The notes: generated from the letters alone by a model not told the origin. Shown: positions 6,160-15,148, counted from the first letter of the stretch. The stretch: 16,687 nt of DNA from Caulobacter sp. B11 (GCF_002737765.1 NZ_PEGG01000004.1:1-16687); one strand, 5' to 3'. Numbers and translations are program-made.

Positions 6160-8851
6160 CGGCGCCGCCGCCCTTTCGGTCAAGACAGCTTGCCCCTATT
6201 GCGGCGTCGGCTGCGGCGTCGCGGCGGTCTTCAGCCACGACGGGGCGCAGGGCCGGGCCGTGGCGGTGGCGGGCGATCAGGCCCATCCGGCCAATCTGGG
6301 TCGGCTGTGCTCCAAGGGCGCGGCCCTGGGGGCGACGGTCGGCCTGGAAGGCCGGCTTCTGGAGCCGACCATCGGTGGGCGCGCCGCCAGCTGGACCGAG
6401 GCCACCGCCCTGGTCGCCAGGCGCTTTGGCGAGACCATCGCCAAACACGGCCCCGACAGTGTCGCCTTCTATGTCTCCGGCCAGTTGCTGACCGAGGACC
6501 GAGGACTATTATGTCGCCAACAAGCTGATGAAGGGCTTCATCGGCTCGGGCAATATCGACACCAATAGCCGGCTCTGCATGGCCTCGGCGGTCGCGGCCC
6601 ACAAGCAGGCCTTCGGCGCCGATCTGGTGCCGGGTTGCTATGAGGATCTGGATCTGGCCGATCTGGTGGTGTTTAGCGGTCACAACGCCGCCTGGACCCA
6701 TCCGGTGCTCTTTCGCCGGATGGAAGACGCCAAGGCGCGCGGCCAAAAGCATGTGGTCATCGATCCACGCCGCACCGACACAGCGCAGGGCGCCGACCTG
6801 CACCTGGCCATTGCTCCGCAGTCGGACGTTCGGTTGTGGAACGGCCTGCTGGCTGACTTGATCGGGCGTGGCGCCATTGATCGCGACTACATCGCCGCGC
6901 ACGTGAATGGCTTTGACGCTGTCGAGGCGGCCCTGGCCGAGAGTGACCAGTCGCCCGCCGCCGTGGCCGCCGACTGCGGCGTGCCGCTGGCCGACCTGCT
7001 GACCTTCTTCGACCTGTTCGCCGGCAACCCCAAGACGGTCAGCCTGTTTTCGATGGGCGCCAACCAGTCGGCCCAGGGCGTGGCCAAGGGGCTGTCGATC
7101 CTCAACGCCCATCTGGCGACGGGCCGCATCGGCAAGCCGGGGGCCTGTCCGTTCTCGATCACCGGCCAGCCCAACGCCATGGGCGGCCGCGAGACCGGCG
7201 GCATGGCCAATACCCTGGCCGGGCATATGGATTTCGACCCGGCCGAGCGTGACCGCGTCGCCCGCTTCTGGGGCGCGCCCGACACCGCCCGCAAGCCGGG
7301 TCTGAAGGCTGTCGACATGTTCGAGGCCGTCCATGACGGACGCATTAAAGCGATCTGGGTAATGGCCACCAACCCCGCCGTCTCGATGCCCGACGCGGGC
7401 CGGGTGCGCGAGGCCCTGGCCAAATGTCCGTTCGTGGTGGTCTCCGACTGCATCGCGGACACCGACACCACCAGCTTTGCCCATGTGAAGCTGCCCGCCC
7501 TGGCCTGGGGCGAGAAGGATGGCACGGTGACCAATTCCGAGCGCCGCATCTCGCGCCAGCGGGCGCTGTTTGCTGCGCCGGGGCAGGCCAGGGCCGACTG
7601 GCGGATCATCGCCGATGTCGCCAGGGCCATGGGTTTCGACGGTTTCGGCTGGGCAAGCCAGGCCAGCGTGTTTCGAGAATGGGCCCGCCTGACGGCCTAT
7701 GAGAACGATGAGCGGCTGCTGAATCTCGCGGGCCTGACGGGCCTGGGTTCAGACGGCTATGCCGAGCTTAGGCCCGTGCAGTGGCCGGTCGGGCCCGACG
7801 GCCAGGGCACGCCGCGGCTGTTTGTCGACGGCCGCTTCCAGACCCCCGACGGCCGCGCCCGCATGGTCCCCGCCCGGCCGAAGGGACCGGCCGATGCGGT
7901 CAGCGACGCCTATCCGCTGTCGCTGAACACCGGCCGCCTCCGTGACCAGTGGCACACCATGACCCGTACGGGTCTGGCCGCCGACCTCTGTCGTCACGCG
8001 CCAGAGCCCTTTGTCGAGATGCACCCCGCCGACGCGCAGGCGGCCGGGATCAACGACGGCGCCCTGACGCGGGTGTTGACCGTGCGCGGCGAGGCTGTCG
8101 TTCTGGCCAGGCTCACAGACCGCCAGCGTCCCGGCGGTCTGTTCATGCCCATGCACTGGACCGACGCCTTCGCGCCGTCCGGCCGCTCCAACGCCCTGAT
8201 CGCGCCCAATATCGACCCGACCTCGGGCCAGCCGGAGTTCAAACATACGCCAGCCCGGGTGCGTCCCTATCGCGAGACCTGGAAGGGCCTTTTCCTGTCG
8301 CGCGACAGCCATCGCGCGCCCGCCGGCCAGGACCTGATCTGGCGGCGCATCCCGCAGGACGCCTGCCAGCAGCATGAGTTCGCCGGTCGCGGCGACGCGG
8401 CCCAGCGCGATGCGGTTCGCAAGGTCTTGTCCAAGGGGCTGATCGGCGACCTGGTGGCCTATGAGGACGCCGGCTCGGGCGCGCGGCGTGAGGCCTGGGT
8501 GCGCGACGGAAAGCTGGCGGCCGTGCTGTTCATGACCACCAGCGGCCAGCTGCCTGCGCGCGACTGGTTGGCGCAACTGTTCGCCGCGCCGATGCTGGAC
8601 GTCCAGGCCCGCGCGGCCCTGTTGTTTGCGCGCCCGCCTGGCGCGCCGGTCGACAAGGGGCCAACCGTCTGCGCCTGCCTGAAGGTCGGCGCCAAGGCCA
8701 TAGCCGTCGCCATCAGCGCCGGGGCCGTCGATGCCGACGCCGTGGGCGCGGCCACCGGGCGGGGACCAATTGCGGGTCCTGCCGCCCGGAGATCGTCCGG
8801 ATGATCACCGCTTCCGCACCGCGCGCCAAGGAGACCGTCGATGTCGCATGA
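6152..8851 (+). pseudogene. nasA: Assimilatory nitrate reductase, molybdopterin-type, with two frameshifts
   Basis: A cytoplasmic bis-MGD enzyme that reduces nitrate to nitrite. The N-terminus has the [4Fe-4S] ligands Cys14, Cys17, Cys21 and Cys53 (CPYCGVGC, LCSKG). After a frame change comes the conserved IDTNSRLCMAS, whose Cys (codon 6576-6578) should ligate Mo. The first shift is an exact 7-bp duplication, CGAGGAC at 6493-6499 and 6500-6506; removing one copy restores LLTEDYYVANKLMKGF. The second is near 8757-8764: the C-terminal BFD-like domain begins CACLKVG, then leaves frame in a G-rich run, and adding one base restores TNCGSCRPEIVRM, ending at TGA 8849-8851. Without corrections the two main frames are 6152-6568 and up to 8804. 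The gene overlaps nirD and, if repaired, the SUMT start. Either a real pseudogene or sequence error. Confidence 0.88.
6493..6506 (+). repeat. Exact 7-bp tandem duplication that breaks nasA
   Basis: CGAGGAC appears twice back to back. The flanking codons join correctly (GAG GAC TAT TAT) if one copy is removed, so the second copy adds seven bases and shifts the frame by one. Confidence 0.9.
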
Positions 8852-9610
8852 TCCAGAGGCCGGCCCGGTCTTGCTGGTCGGCGCGGGCCCGGGACCCGTC
8901 GACCTGATGACCCTGCGCGCGGTCCGCGCCGTCGAGGGCGCCCAGGCCCTGCTCTATGACGCCCTGATCTCCCAGGAGGCCATCGCCCTGGCGCCGCCCG
9001 GCTGCATCCGCATCGAGACCGGCAAGCGCTCGGCCGGCCCAGCATGAGCCAGGACGCCATCAACCGCCTGACCCTGCGCCTGGCGAGAAGAGGCCTTCGG
9101 TCGTGCGTCTAAAGGGTGGAGACCCTTCGATCTTCGGCCGGGTGGGCGAGGAGGCCGACTTTCTTCGACGCTTCGGGATCGCCGTCGAGATCGTGCCCGG
9201 CGTCACCGCCGCCTGCGCCGCGGCGGCGGCAGTTTGGTTTCCCCCTGACCCACCGCGGCCAGGCGCGCAAGGTGGTCTTCGCCACCGCGCGGGTCGAGGG
9301 CGCCGGGACGGTCGGCGACTGGCGGCTTGGCGCCGATCCTGAAGCCACCTTGGCCATCTATATGGGCGGCGAAGCGGCCTCATCGCTGGCGACGGCGCTT
9401 CTTCTGCAAGGGAGGGCCCAGGCGACGCCGGTCGCGATCATCGAGAGCGTCGGCGGGCCGAATGCGAAGCTGACGGCCGTGACGCTTGCGGAACTTGCAC
9501 AAGTCGGAGCCTCGACGTCTGGGGGGGCCCTTCTCATCGTCATTGGCGATGTCGTCTCCTCTGCCCTAGGGGCTTCGGTCTATGAGACGCCGCGGAGGGC
9601 TACTGCTTGA
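8841..9610 (+). pseudogene. cobA: Uroporphyrinogen-III C-methyltransferase (SUMT), multiple frameshifts
   Basis: SUMT methylates uroporphyrinogen III to precorrin-2, the first step to the siroheme that NirB needs. The start ATG 8841 opens a recognisable N-terminus (VLLVGAGPGPVDLMTLRAVRA, then LLYDALIS). After the residues ETGKRS near 9030 the frame breaks; the following SUMT segment [10 protein letters not shown] is in a second frame. A third frame begins near 9080-9100 with [22 protein letters not shown] and [11 protein letters not shown], and a fourth after the GCG run near 9230 with [12 protein letters not shown] to the end (IYMGG, VIGDVV). Put together the segments give about 255 residues, normal for SUMT, in the right order. 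At least three indels are needed, so it is non-functional as written. Another siroheme synthase elsewhere could cover for it. Confidence 0.85.
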
Positions 9611-9667
9611 GGGCCGGCCCATCTCAATGTGGTCGGTGAACCGAACGTCGTGTTCTTGACGCCGATT

Positions 9668-9718
9668 GAGAGTCCGCTCCTGATGCTGTGAACGACTCTC
9701 CACCCCACCGGCAGCATC
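9668..9718 (+). other. Interleaved inverted repeats in the left non-coding end of the IS
   Basis: GAGAGTC (9668-9674) matches GACTCTC (9694-9700), and GATGCTG (9682-9688) matches CAGCATC (9712-9718). The order a-b-a'-b' means both 7-bp helices can form together only as a pseudoknot, or else they compete. A smaller hairpin TCGG-TGAA-CCGA lies upstream at 9633-9644. In the IS110 group the bridge RNA is encoded in the left non-coding end, so this may be an RNA remnant; alternatively these are protein-binding repeats. Confidence 0.4.
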
Positions 9719-9747
9719 GGCTTCCGGTTTGAGCTGGAGGAACGGCC

Positions 9748-10748
9748 ATGGGTCAGATTGTCACGATCGGTTTGGACTTAGCCAAGTCGGTGCTCCAGGT
9801 ACTCGGCGTCGATGCGGAGGGTGCCGTAGTCATTCGGCAGAAGCTCCCGTGTGCGCGTCTGCTGTCGTTCTGCGCCAAGTTGGAGCCCTGTCTCGACGGC
9901 GTCGAGGCGTGCGGCGCATCCCACCACTGGGCGCATTAGGCTCGGCTGATGCCGCCCAGCTACGTGAAGCCCTATCTGAAGCGCCACAAGAACGACATGG
10001 CCGACGCCGAGGCCATCTGCGAGACGGTGACCCGCCCAACTGTGCGGTTCGTGCCGGTGAAGTCGCCCGAGCAGCAAGGCTTGATGGTGCTGCATCGGAC
10101 ACGGTTAGTCATGACGCGTCAGCGCACCCAGCCTCTCCAACGCGATCCGGGTCACATGGCTGAGTTCGGCCTGACCGCCGCGATCGGTCGAGAAGGGCTC
10201 GGGAAGCTGATCTCAGTGATCCTCGATTGCGCGGACGAGCGGGTGACGCGAGAAGCGCGCGTTTGCCTCACCATGCTGGTGGATCAGCTTCGGTTGGTGA
10301 ACGTGTAAATCCTCGATAACGGTCTGCTGATCCGGACCAACGCCCGCGCCACCGAGGCCGGCCGCCGGTTGATGGAAATCCCAGGCGCCGGGCCGCTCCT
10401 GGCCAGTGCTATGGTCGTCGCCGTGGCCGATCCGGCGACCTTCAAGACCGGCCGCAATCTGACGGCTTGGATCGCCTGGTCCCTCGACAGAACTCCAGCG
10501 GCGGCAAGGAGCGGCTCGGCGGCATTACCAAGCAGGGCGATCGATACCTGGGACAGCTGCTGGTGGTCGGCGCACTGGCCGTCGTTCGCTACGCGCAACG
10601 CAACGGCACGCGTCGGCCGTGGCTGGTACAACTGCTGGCGCGCCGAACGCCGAAGGTCGCGGCGGTCGCGCTCGCCAACAAGAACGCCCGGATGATCTGG
10701 GCGATCATGACCCGCGGCGAGCGCTACAGGGAGTCGCTGCCGGCTTAG
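9748..10748 (+). pseudogene. IS110-family transposase (DEDD recombinase) remnant
   Basis: The N-terminal RuvC-like DEDD domain shows Asp10 (TIGLDLAKSV), Glu53 (GVEACGASHHW) and two Asp in KNDMADAEAI; the C-terminal Tnp domain shows EIPGAGPLLASAMV and NSSGGKERLGG with the likely catalytic Ser, then ALANKNARMIWAIMTRGE. Lesions: an in-frame TAG at 9937-9939 just after HHWA, with about eight expected residues missing there; a short compensated frame slip near 10130-10150; TAA at 10306-10308, probably from a CAA codon, since the same frame continues with ILDNGLLIRTNARATEAGRR; and a one-base loss near 10470 that moves the last part to another frame. The protein is dead as written. The family assignment is firm; the subgroup (IS110 or IS1111) is not. 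Confidence 0.88.
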
Positions 10749-10814
10749 GAGATAGGTCCGCCGCCACGCTGCGGCCGACGAATTTGGGAAGGGCGGACGA
10801 GATGTAAATGCAAC

Positions 10815-10956
10815 AGCCGGTCGAAACCGGAAGAAGGGAAAGCCCATTTGCGCCATCGCGCCTTGAGCGCGTGCTCTTGGTCGGGGCCCATCTTCGCGGA
10901 CGGCATTATGGCCAGCGGTCATGCGCACCGCACCAACAGGTCGAACACATGGCCGC
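10815..10956 (+). other. Structured right non-coding end of the IS, possible bridge-RNA remnant
   Basis: Several hairpins follow one another: CCGGT-CGAA-ACCGG (10817-10830); CGCGC-CTTGA-GCGCG (10857-10871); and a 9-bp helix of GCGGTCATG (10915-10923) with CATGGCCGC (10948-10956), one G-U pair, around a 24-base loop. Reading frames crossing it have no recognisable product. In IS1111-group members of the IS110 family the bridge RNA comes from the right end, and paired hairpins with large internal loops are its hallmark. This is inference from structure; loop complementarity to the target was not testable. Confidence 0.4.
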
Positions 10957-11144
10957 ACCGACCAAGCCTAGCAAAACATCAGATCGCACGTTGCCAACGG
11001 GGAGCCGTCCACACATGGCGCGCAGCCGCCGGTGGTGCGGCCGGGGCGACGATCAGCGGAGGTATGAGCCTAGTGTTCGTGGCCTATCCATCCCGCCATG
11101 GCGCTGCTCGGTGGGGAAGTCGCCGTACGACAGCCCTAAAGAGA

Positions 11145-11166
11145 GGAGCGCGGCGCGCCGCGCTCC
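11145..11166. terminator. 22-bp perfect palindrome, possible terminator for the receptor gene
   Basis: The two 11-base halves (GGAGCGCGGCG and its complement) match perfectly. Read on the - strand, the palindrome is followed by TCTCTTTAG, a weak T-rich tail, so it could stop transcription coming from the TonB receptor gene about 77 bp away. On the + strand there is no T-run. A protein-binding palindrome is the alternative. Confidence 0.4.
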
Positions 11167-11199
11167 AGGATCCGAGGACGATGACGAGTGAGAGAGCGG

Positions 11200-11220
11200 T
11201 TCGGCGGCCATCACGCCGAA
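11200..11220 (-). terminator. Hairpin just after the TonB-receptor stop
   Basis: TTCGGCG (11200-11206) and CGCCGAA (11214-11220) form a 7-bp stem with a 7-base loop. It lies 22 bases after the repaired stop of the receptor gene (11243). The - strand tail is C/T-rich (CGCTCTCTCAC) rather than a clean T-run, so termination strength is uncertain. Confidence 0.4.
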
Positions 11221-11242
11221 ACGAGGCTTGGATCGTGGGGCG

Positions 11243-13675
11243 TCAGAACTTCAAGCTCAGCGCCGCTCCATAGGTTCGGGGCGTCCGGGGAAGCGAACCA
11301 CACGTTGGCGTTGCTGCTGACGGCGGTCCAATAATATTCGTCCGTCAGGTTGCGGCCCAGAGCGAGACCTCCCAGCGCTGGTCCTGGGCCGACAGGCCGA
11401 CGCTGGTGTTCAGCAGGCCGTAGTCGTTGATCACGAACAGCGGATTGCCCTCCAGATCGGCGTGCGACTTGGCCTGGTAGCGGCCGTTCAGCGCCGCCTG
11501 GACCTTCAGGCCGTTGCCCAGATCGTGGCTGTACATGGCCGTCAACCCGCCCTGGAACTTGGGGCTGTACAGGAAGGGCTTGCCGTCGAAGCTGGCGGCC
11601 TGGCCGGCGGCGTTGATGCCATTATAGCCCTTCACCTCCGTATGCAGCCAGGTGGCCGAGGCGATCAAGGTCAGGTCCCGGGAAGCGCGCCAGGTGATGT
11701 CGCCGTCGACGCCATAGGCCTCGCTGTCGGGCACGTTGGCCAGGCGGGAGAGGGCCGTATAGATCGGATCGGCGAAATAGACGCTGAGCTGCTTGTCCTC
11801 GTAGTCGTAGAAGAAGGCCCCGAGATTGGCCTGGACGCGGCGGCCAAACAGTCCCGCCTTCATGCCAACCTCGTAGGCGGTCAGCATTTCCTGCCGCGCC
11901 GGGGCGTTCTGGGTCGAGATATTGGCCGCGTTGATCGGCGTGGCGCCGGCCTTGGCGCCGCGCGAGACCGAGCCAAACAGCAGCACGTCCTCCGAAGCCT
12001 TCCAGTCCAGAGCCACGCGCCAGGCGACATTGTCCTCGTCCAGCTTCGACGAGACGAAGCCGAAGCTCTTCTTGACCGGATCGAAGGTGTTGCAACCGCC
12101 TTGGACGATCGGCGCGGTCATGCCATAGGCGGCGAAGAACAGCGCCCGGTTGACGACATTGACGTTGGGCAGCATGTCGCCGTTGAAGTCACGCGAGCAG
12201 CCGACATAGTCCTGCTTGTCCTGGCTGTAGCGGATGCCCAGGGTCAGCTTCAGGGCGTCGGACAGCTGGTGGTCGACATTGCCGAAGACGCTCCAGGTGT
12301 CGGTCTCGATATTGCCGACGTCCTCATAGGTGCGAAACGCTTGGCTCATCTGCAGGGGCGTGTAGCCGCCGCTGTTGAACGGCGAGGCCAGCAGGGTCGA
12401 GCCGTAATATCGGATGAGCCCGACATTGGCGTTCTGGCCCAGCAGGGTCCGGTTCATGTCGAGGATCTCGTCGTGCGCCGCATAGGCGCCGACCAGCCAT
12501 GAGCCCTTGTCGGTCGAGCCCTCGAAATGCAGTTCCTCGGCGGTCGACTCGATGTGGCCCTTGGCCTTCTGGACCAGGATCTCGAAGGGCGCGCCGCTCC
12601 AGTCGAACACGGCCTTGCGGTCCAGCTCATTGTAGCTGGTCAGCGAGACCAGACGGACCTTGTCGTTCAAGTCCCAGGCGATGCGCAGCTTGCCGGCGTG
12701 GAAGGTGTCGTCCTCGGCCGGAGCGTCGGCGATACCCAGGCCCGCGCCGATGTCGGTTCCGCGCGCCGAACGCGGCGCCCAGTCGGCCTGGCTGGCCTTG
12801 GTCGGCTTATTGGCGGCGATGTAGCTGACCAAACCCGGCGCGTTGAACGGGCTGGCCGCCGTGGCCGGCGTGAAGCCGATGCCCTGAGCCGCTACGGTGT
12901 CAGAGGTGTTAACCCAGCCCGAATAGGAGACATCGATGGCCACCGTGTCGGACGGCTGGACGGCCAGGGAGGCGCGCCAGCCGGCCCGGTGCAACTCGCC
13001 CTGGCGTTCGCCGCGGGCGTTGCTGACCTGCCAGCCCTTGTCGCTGTCCTCGGCGCGGAAGGCCAGGCGGCCCTGAATCCGCTCGCCTAGCGGACCGCTG
13101 ACGAAGCCTTCGAAATTGTGGGTTTTGTAGTCGCCGACCTCGGCGGTCAGCGAGCCTTCCTTGATCTCGCTGGGCTTGCTGGTGACGAAGTCGATCAGAC
13201 CGGCGGTGGTATTGCGGCCGTAGAGCGTGCCTTGCGGTCCCTTCAGCACCTCGACCCGTTCCAGGTCGAACATCGGGCCGGTGTTCATGAAGGGATAGGC
13301 GTAGGCGACCTCGTCGACATAGGTGCCGACCGTCGAGGTGGCCGACAGGTTGATCGTGTTGAAGCCGATGCCGCGCAGCGTATAGGTCGGCACGCCCTGA
13401 TAGCTCTGGCTGACCGTGAAGCTGGGCGCGATGGTGGTCAGATCGCGGGGGTCGGTGATCCGCAGTTGCTGCAGTGTCTCGCCGCTGAACGCCTGGATCG
13501 GCATGCCGACACTGTTGGAGGCTTCCTCCCGCCGCTGGGCGGTGACGACCAGGGTCTCGATGGTCAGGCTGTCCTTGCCCGTATTGTCCTGCGCCCACGC
13601 CATTGGCGGCAGAGCGGCGAGCAGGGCCAGCGCTGACGCGCCAAATGTCAGCCCAAGACGCGATGATCCTTGCAT
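11243..13675 (-). pseudogene. TonB-dependent outer-membrane receptor, C-terminal end frameshifted
   Basis: An outer-membrane active transporter, substrate unknown. ATG 13675-13673 follows the ribosome binding site GGGAGGA; the signal peptide runs to Ala28 (MAWA|Q). The plug follows a TonB-box-like segment (IETLVVTAQRREE) with TYTLRGIGF and RVEVLKGPQGTLYGRNTTAG, then a long beta barrel. The uninterrupted frame ends at TGA (11347-11345) after WEVSLWAAT, 776 residues. One missing base near 11356-11358 accounts for this: the next frame reads GRNLTDEYYWTAVSSNANVW. A second shift near 11280-11290 leads to RTYGAALSLKF and TGA at 11245-11243, a standard receptor ending with the terminal Phe needed for barrel assembly. 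As written the last strand is lost. About 810 residues if repaired. An operator-like repeat lies 80 bp upstream. Confidence 0.85.
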
Positions 13676-13750
13676 CCGGTATCCTCCCTCTGGCCGCGCC
13701 TGCATCGGACGTGGCTCTGACAGGAGCGTGCGGGCGTCGCCGGGACCGAA

Positions 13751-13772
13751 CAAGCTATCGGAAATGATAGGG
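13751..13772. promoter_or_regulatory. Operator-like repeat, copy 1 (upstream of the TonB receptor)
   Basis: The core CTATCGGAAATGATAG (13755-13770) is an inverted repeat, CTATC-N6-GATAG. The 22-bp sequence around it recurs at 15052-15073 with one mismatch. It lies 80 bp before the receptor start and 8 bp beyond the acyl-CoA dehydrogenase stop, giving the receptor its own regulated promoter region. Confidence 0.7.
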
Positions 13773-13780
13773 CGGCGGGG

Positions 13781-14983
13781 TCAAAGGCCCAGCACCAGCT
13801 TGGCGATGATGTCGCGCTGGATCTCGTTGGAACCGCCATAGATCGAGGCGGCGCGGTTGTTCAGATAGCGGGCCATGGTCGTCAGGCCGTGCTCGGGCCC
13901 GACATAGGGCTGGTTCGAGCCGGCCTCGCGCGCCTGGGGCTGGTGGATGGCGGCATAGGCGCCCAGGCCGTCGATGGCCAGCTCGTCGAGGCGCTGTAGG
14001 GCCTCGGAGCCTTGGGTCTTCAGGATCGACGAGGTCGGGCCTGGATTAGCCCCGCTGGCCAGCACGCCGAGCGCTCGACGCTCGGTGATGTCGATGGCCA
14101 GGGCGGCGATCTCGGCCTCCGCGAGGCGTCGGCGATGGTGCGGGTCGTCCAGCAGGCAAGCGTCGTCGTCGCCGGTTGTTTGGGCCGCGTTGGTCCGCAG
14201 CCGCTCAAGCCCGGCGTCGAGGCCGGCCGCGTAGCCGCCGCCGCGCTCGAATTCCAGGAGGCGCTTGGCGACGGTCCAGCCCTGGTTCTCCTCGCCCAGC
14301 CGGTCGGCCTGCGGTGTGCGGACCTCGTCGAAGAACACCTGGTTGACCTCATGTTCGCCGGCCAAGGTCACGATCGGCTCGACCCGGATCCCGGGCCGGT
14401 CCATCTCGATCAGCAGGAAGGTGATCCCCGCCTGGGGTTTGCCCTCCGAAGAGGTGCGGACCAGACAGAACATGTGGGTCGCCAGATGGGCGTGGGTGGT
14501 CCAGATCTTCGAGCCGTTCAAGATGTAGTCGTCGCCGTCGGCTTCCGCCCGCATCCGCAGCGAGGCCAGGTCCGAGCCCGCCCCGGGCTCCGAATAGCCC
14601 TGGCACCAGTAGTCTTCGCCCGACAGGATGCGCGGCAGGTAGCGGGCCTTCTGCTCGGGGGAGCCGAACATCATGATGGCCGGGGCCACCATGCGCAGGC
14701 CCATCGGCGCCAGGCCCGGCGCGCCGGTCCGGGCGCATTCGGCGAAGAAGACGTGCCGCTGGATCTCGCTCCAGCCGGGGCCGCCATACTCGACCGGCCA
14801 GGTGGGGGCGGCCCAACCCTTGGCATGCAGGATCTGCTGCCAGGCCAGGCTGTGGGTCTTGTCGCAGAACACGCTTGTCATGCGTTGTCCGGCCGCGCGC
14901 AGCTCCGGCGTCAGCTCGGCGGCGAGAAAGGCCCGCACCGTGTCGCGAAAGGCCAGGTCCTTGGCCGACAGTTCAAGCTTCAC
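13781..14983 (-). CDS. Acyl-CoA dehydrogenase family protein
   Basis: A 400-residue FAD flavoenzyme that would oxidise an acyl-CoA to an enoyl-CoA; substrate unknown. It has the helical N-domain (LSAKDLAFRDTVRAFL), the middle-domain signature CQGYSEPGAGSDLASL with LNGSKIWTT, and the C-terminal end IYGGSNEIQRDIIAKLVLGL. In classical medium-chain enzymes the catalytic Glu occupies the first Gly of YGGS; here it is Gly, as in a subclass that places the base elsewhere, often acting on bulky or ring-bearing acyl-CoAs. The start chosen is GTG 14983-14981, eight bases after GAGG; ATG 14989 is only two bases from that site and less likely. It lies between the TonB receptor and the divergent LuxR regulator, suggesting a module for uptake and degradation of one compound. 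The frame is intact. Confidence 0.93.
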   Translation of the reverse strand: MKLELSAKDLAFRDTVRAFLAAELTPELRAAGQRMTSVFCDKTHSLAWQQILHAKGWAAPTWPVEYGGPGWSEIQRHVFFAECARTGAPGLAPMGLRMVAPAIMMFGSPEQKARYLPRILSGEDYWCQGYSEPGAGSDLASLRMRAEADGDDYILNGSKIWTTHAHLATHMFCLVRTSSEGKPQAGITFLLIEMDRPGIRVEPIVTLAGEHEVNQVFFDEVRTPQADRLGEENQGWTVAKRLLEFERGGGYAAGLDAGLERLRTNAAQTTGDDDACLLDDPHHRRRLAEAEIAALAIDITERRALGVLASGANPGPTSSILKTQGSEALQRLDELAIDGLGAYAAIHQPQAREAGSNQPYVGPEHGLTTMARYLNNRAASIYGGSNEIQRDIIAKLVLGL

Positions 14984-15051
14984 CCACATCACCTCGCGGC
15001 GGGCGCACCACTGCAACCCGCCGCGAAGCTCGCCAAGGCGGCCCCCGCGCG

Positions 15052-15073
15052 CAAGCTATCGGAACTGATAGGG
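15052..15073. promoter_or_regulatory. Operator-like repeat, copy 2 (between acyl-CoA dehydrogenase and luxR)
   Basis: The core CTATCGGAACTGATAG (15056-15071) repeats copy 1 with a single change in the spacer. It sits in the 165-bp divergent region, 69-90 bp before the dehydrogenase start and 76-97 bp before the LuxR-type gene, so one bound protein could control both directions. Relative to the - strand genes both copies have the same orientation. Confidence 0.7.
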
Positions 15074-15148
15074 GGTTTCCGTTAGGGATCGTTGCGCCGC
15101 ACGGCTGGCCGGGTCATCGTCAGGGCTGCGGTGAACGAGGGTGGGACG

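Larger units (their letters stand above)
9611..11020 (+). mobile_element. Decayed IS110-family insertion sequence (approximate ends)
   Basis: The element holds an IS110-type transposase remnant (9748-10748) flanked by non-coding DNA of 137 bases on the left and about 270 on the right. IS110 elements usually lack terminal inverted repeats and target duplications, so the ends cannot be placed exactly; the left limit is set at the SUMT stop and the right near 11020, where hairpin-rich sequence ends. It sits directly after the broken SUMT gene and before the convergent receptor gene, so it does not itself interrupt a recognisable gene. Confidence 0.65.

Noticed and set aside
10808..11273. Two overlapping + strand frames after the IS transposase
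   Set aside because: They cross hairpin-rich non-coding IS end sequence and the terminator region, with no motif or convincing ribosome binding site.
11462..12502. 346-codon + strand frame inside the TonB receptor gene
   Set aside because: Antisense of a gene with clear plug and barrel motifs; the product has no recognisable features.
14012..15085. 357-codon + strand frame inside the acyl-CoA dehydrogenase gene
   Set aside because: Antisense shadow; the - strand frame carries the full dehydrogenase signature set.
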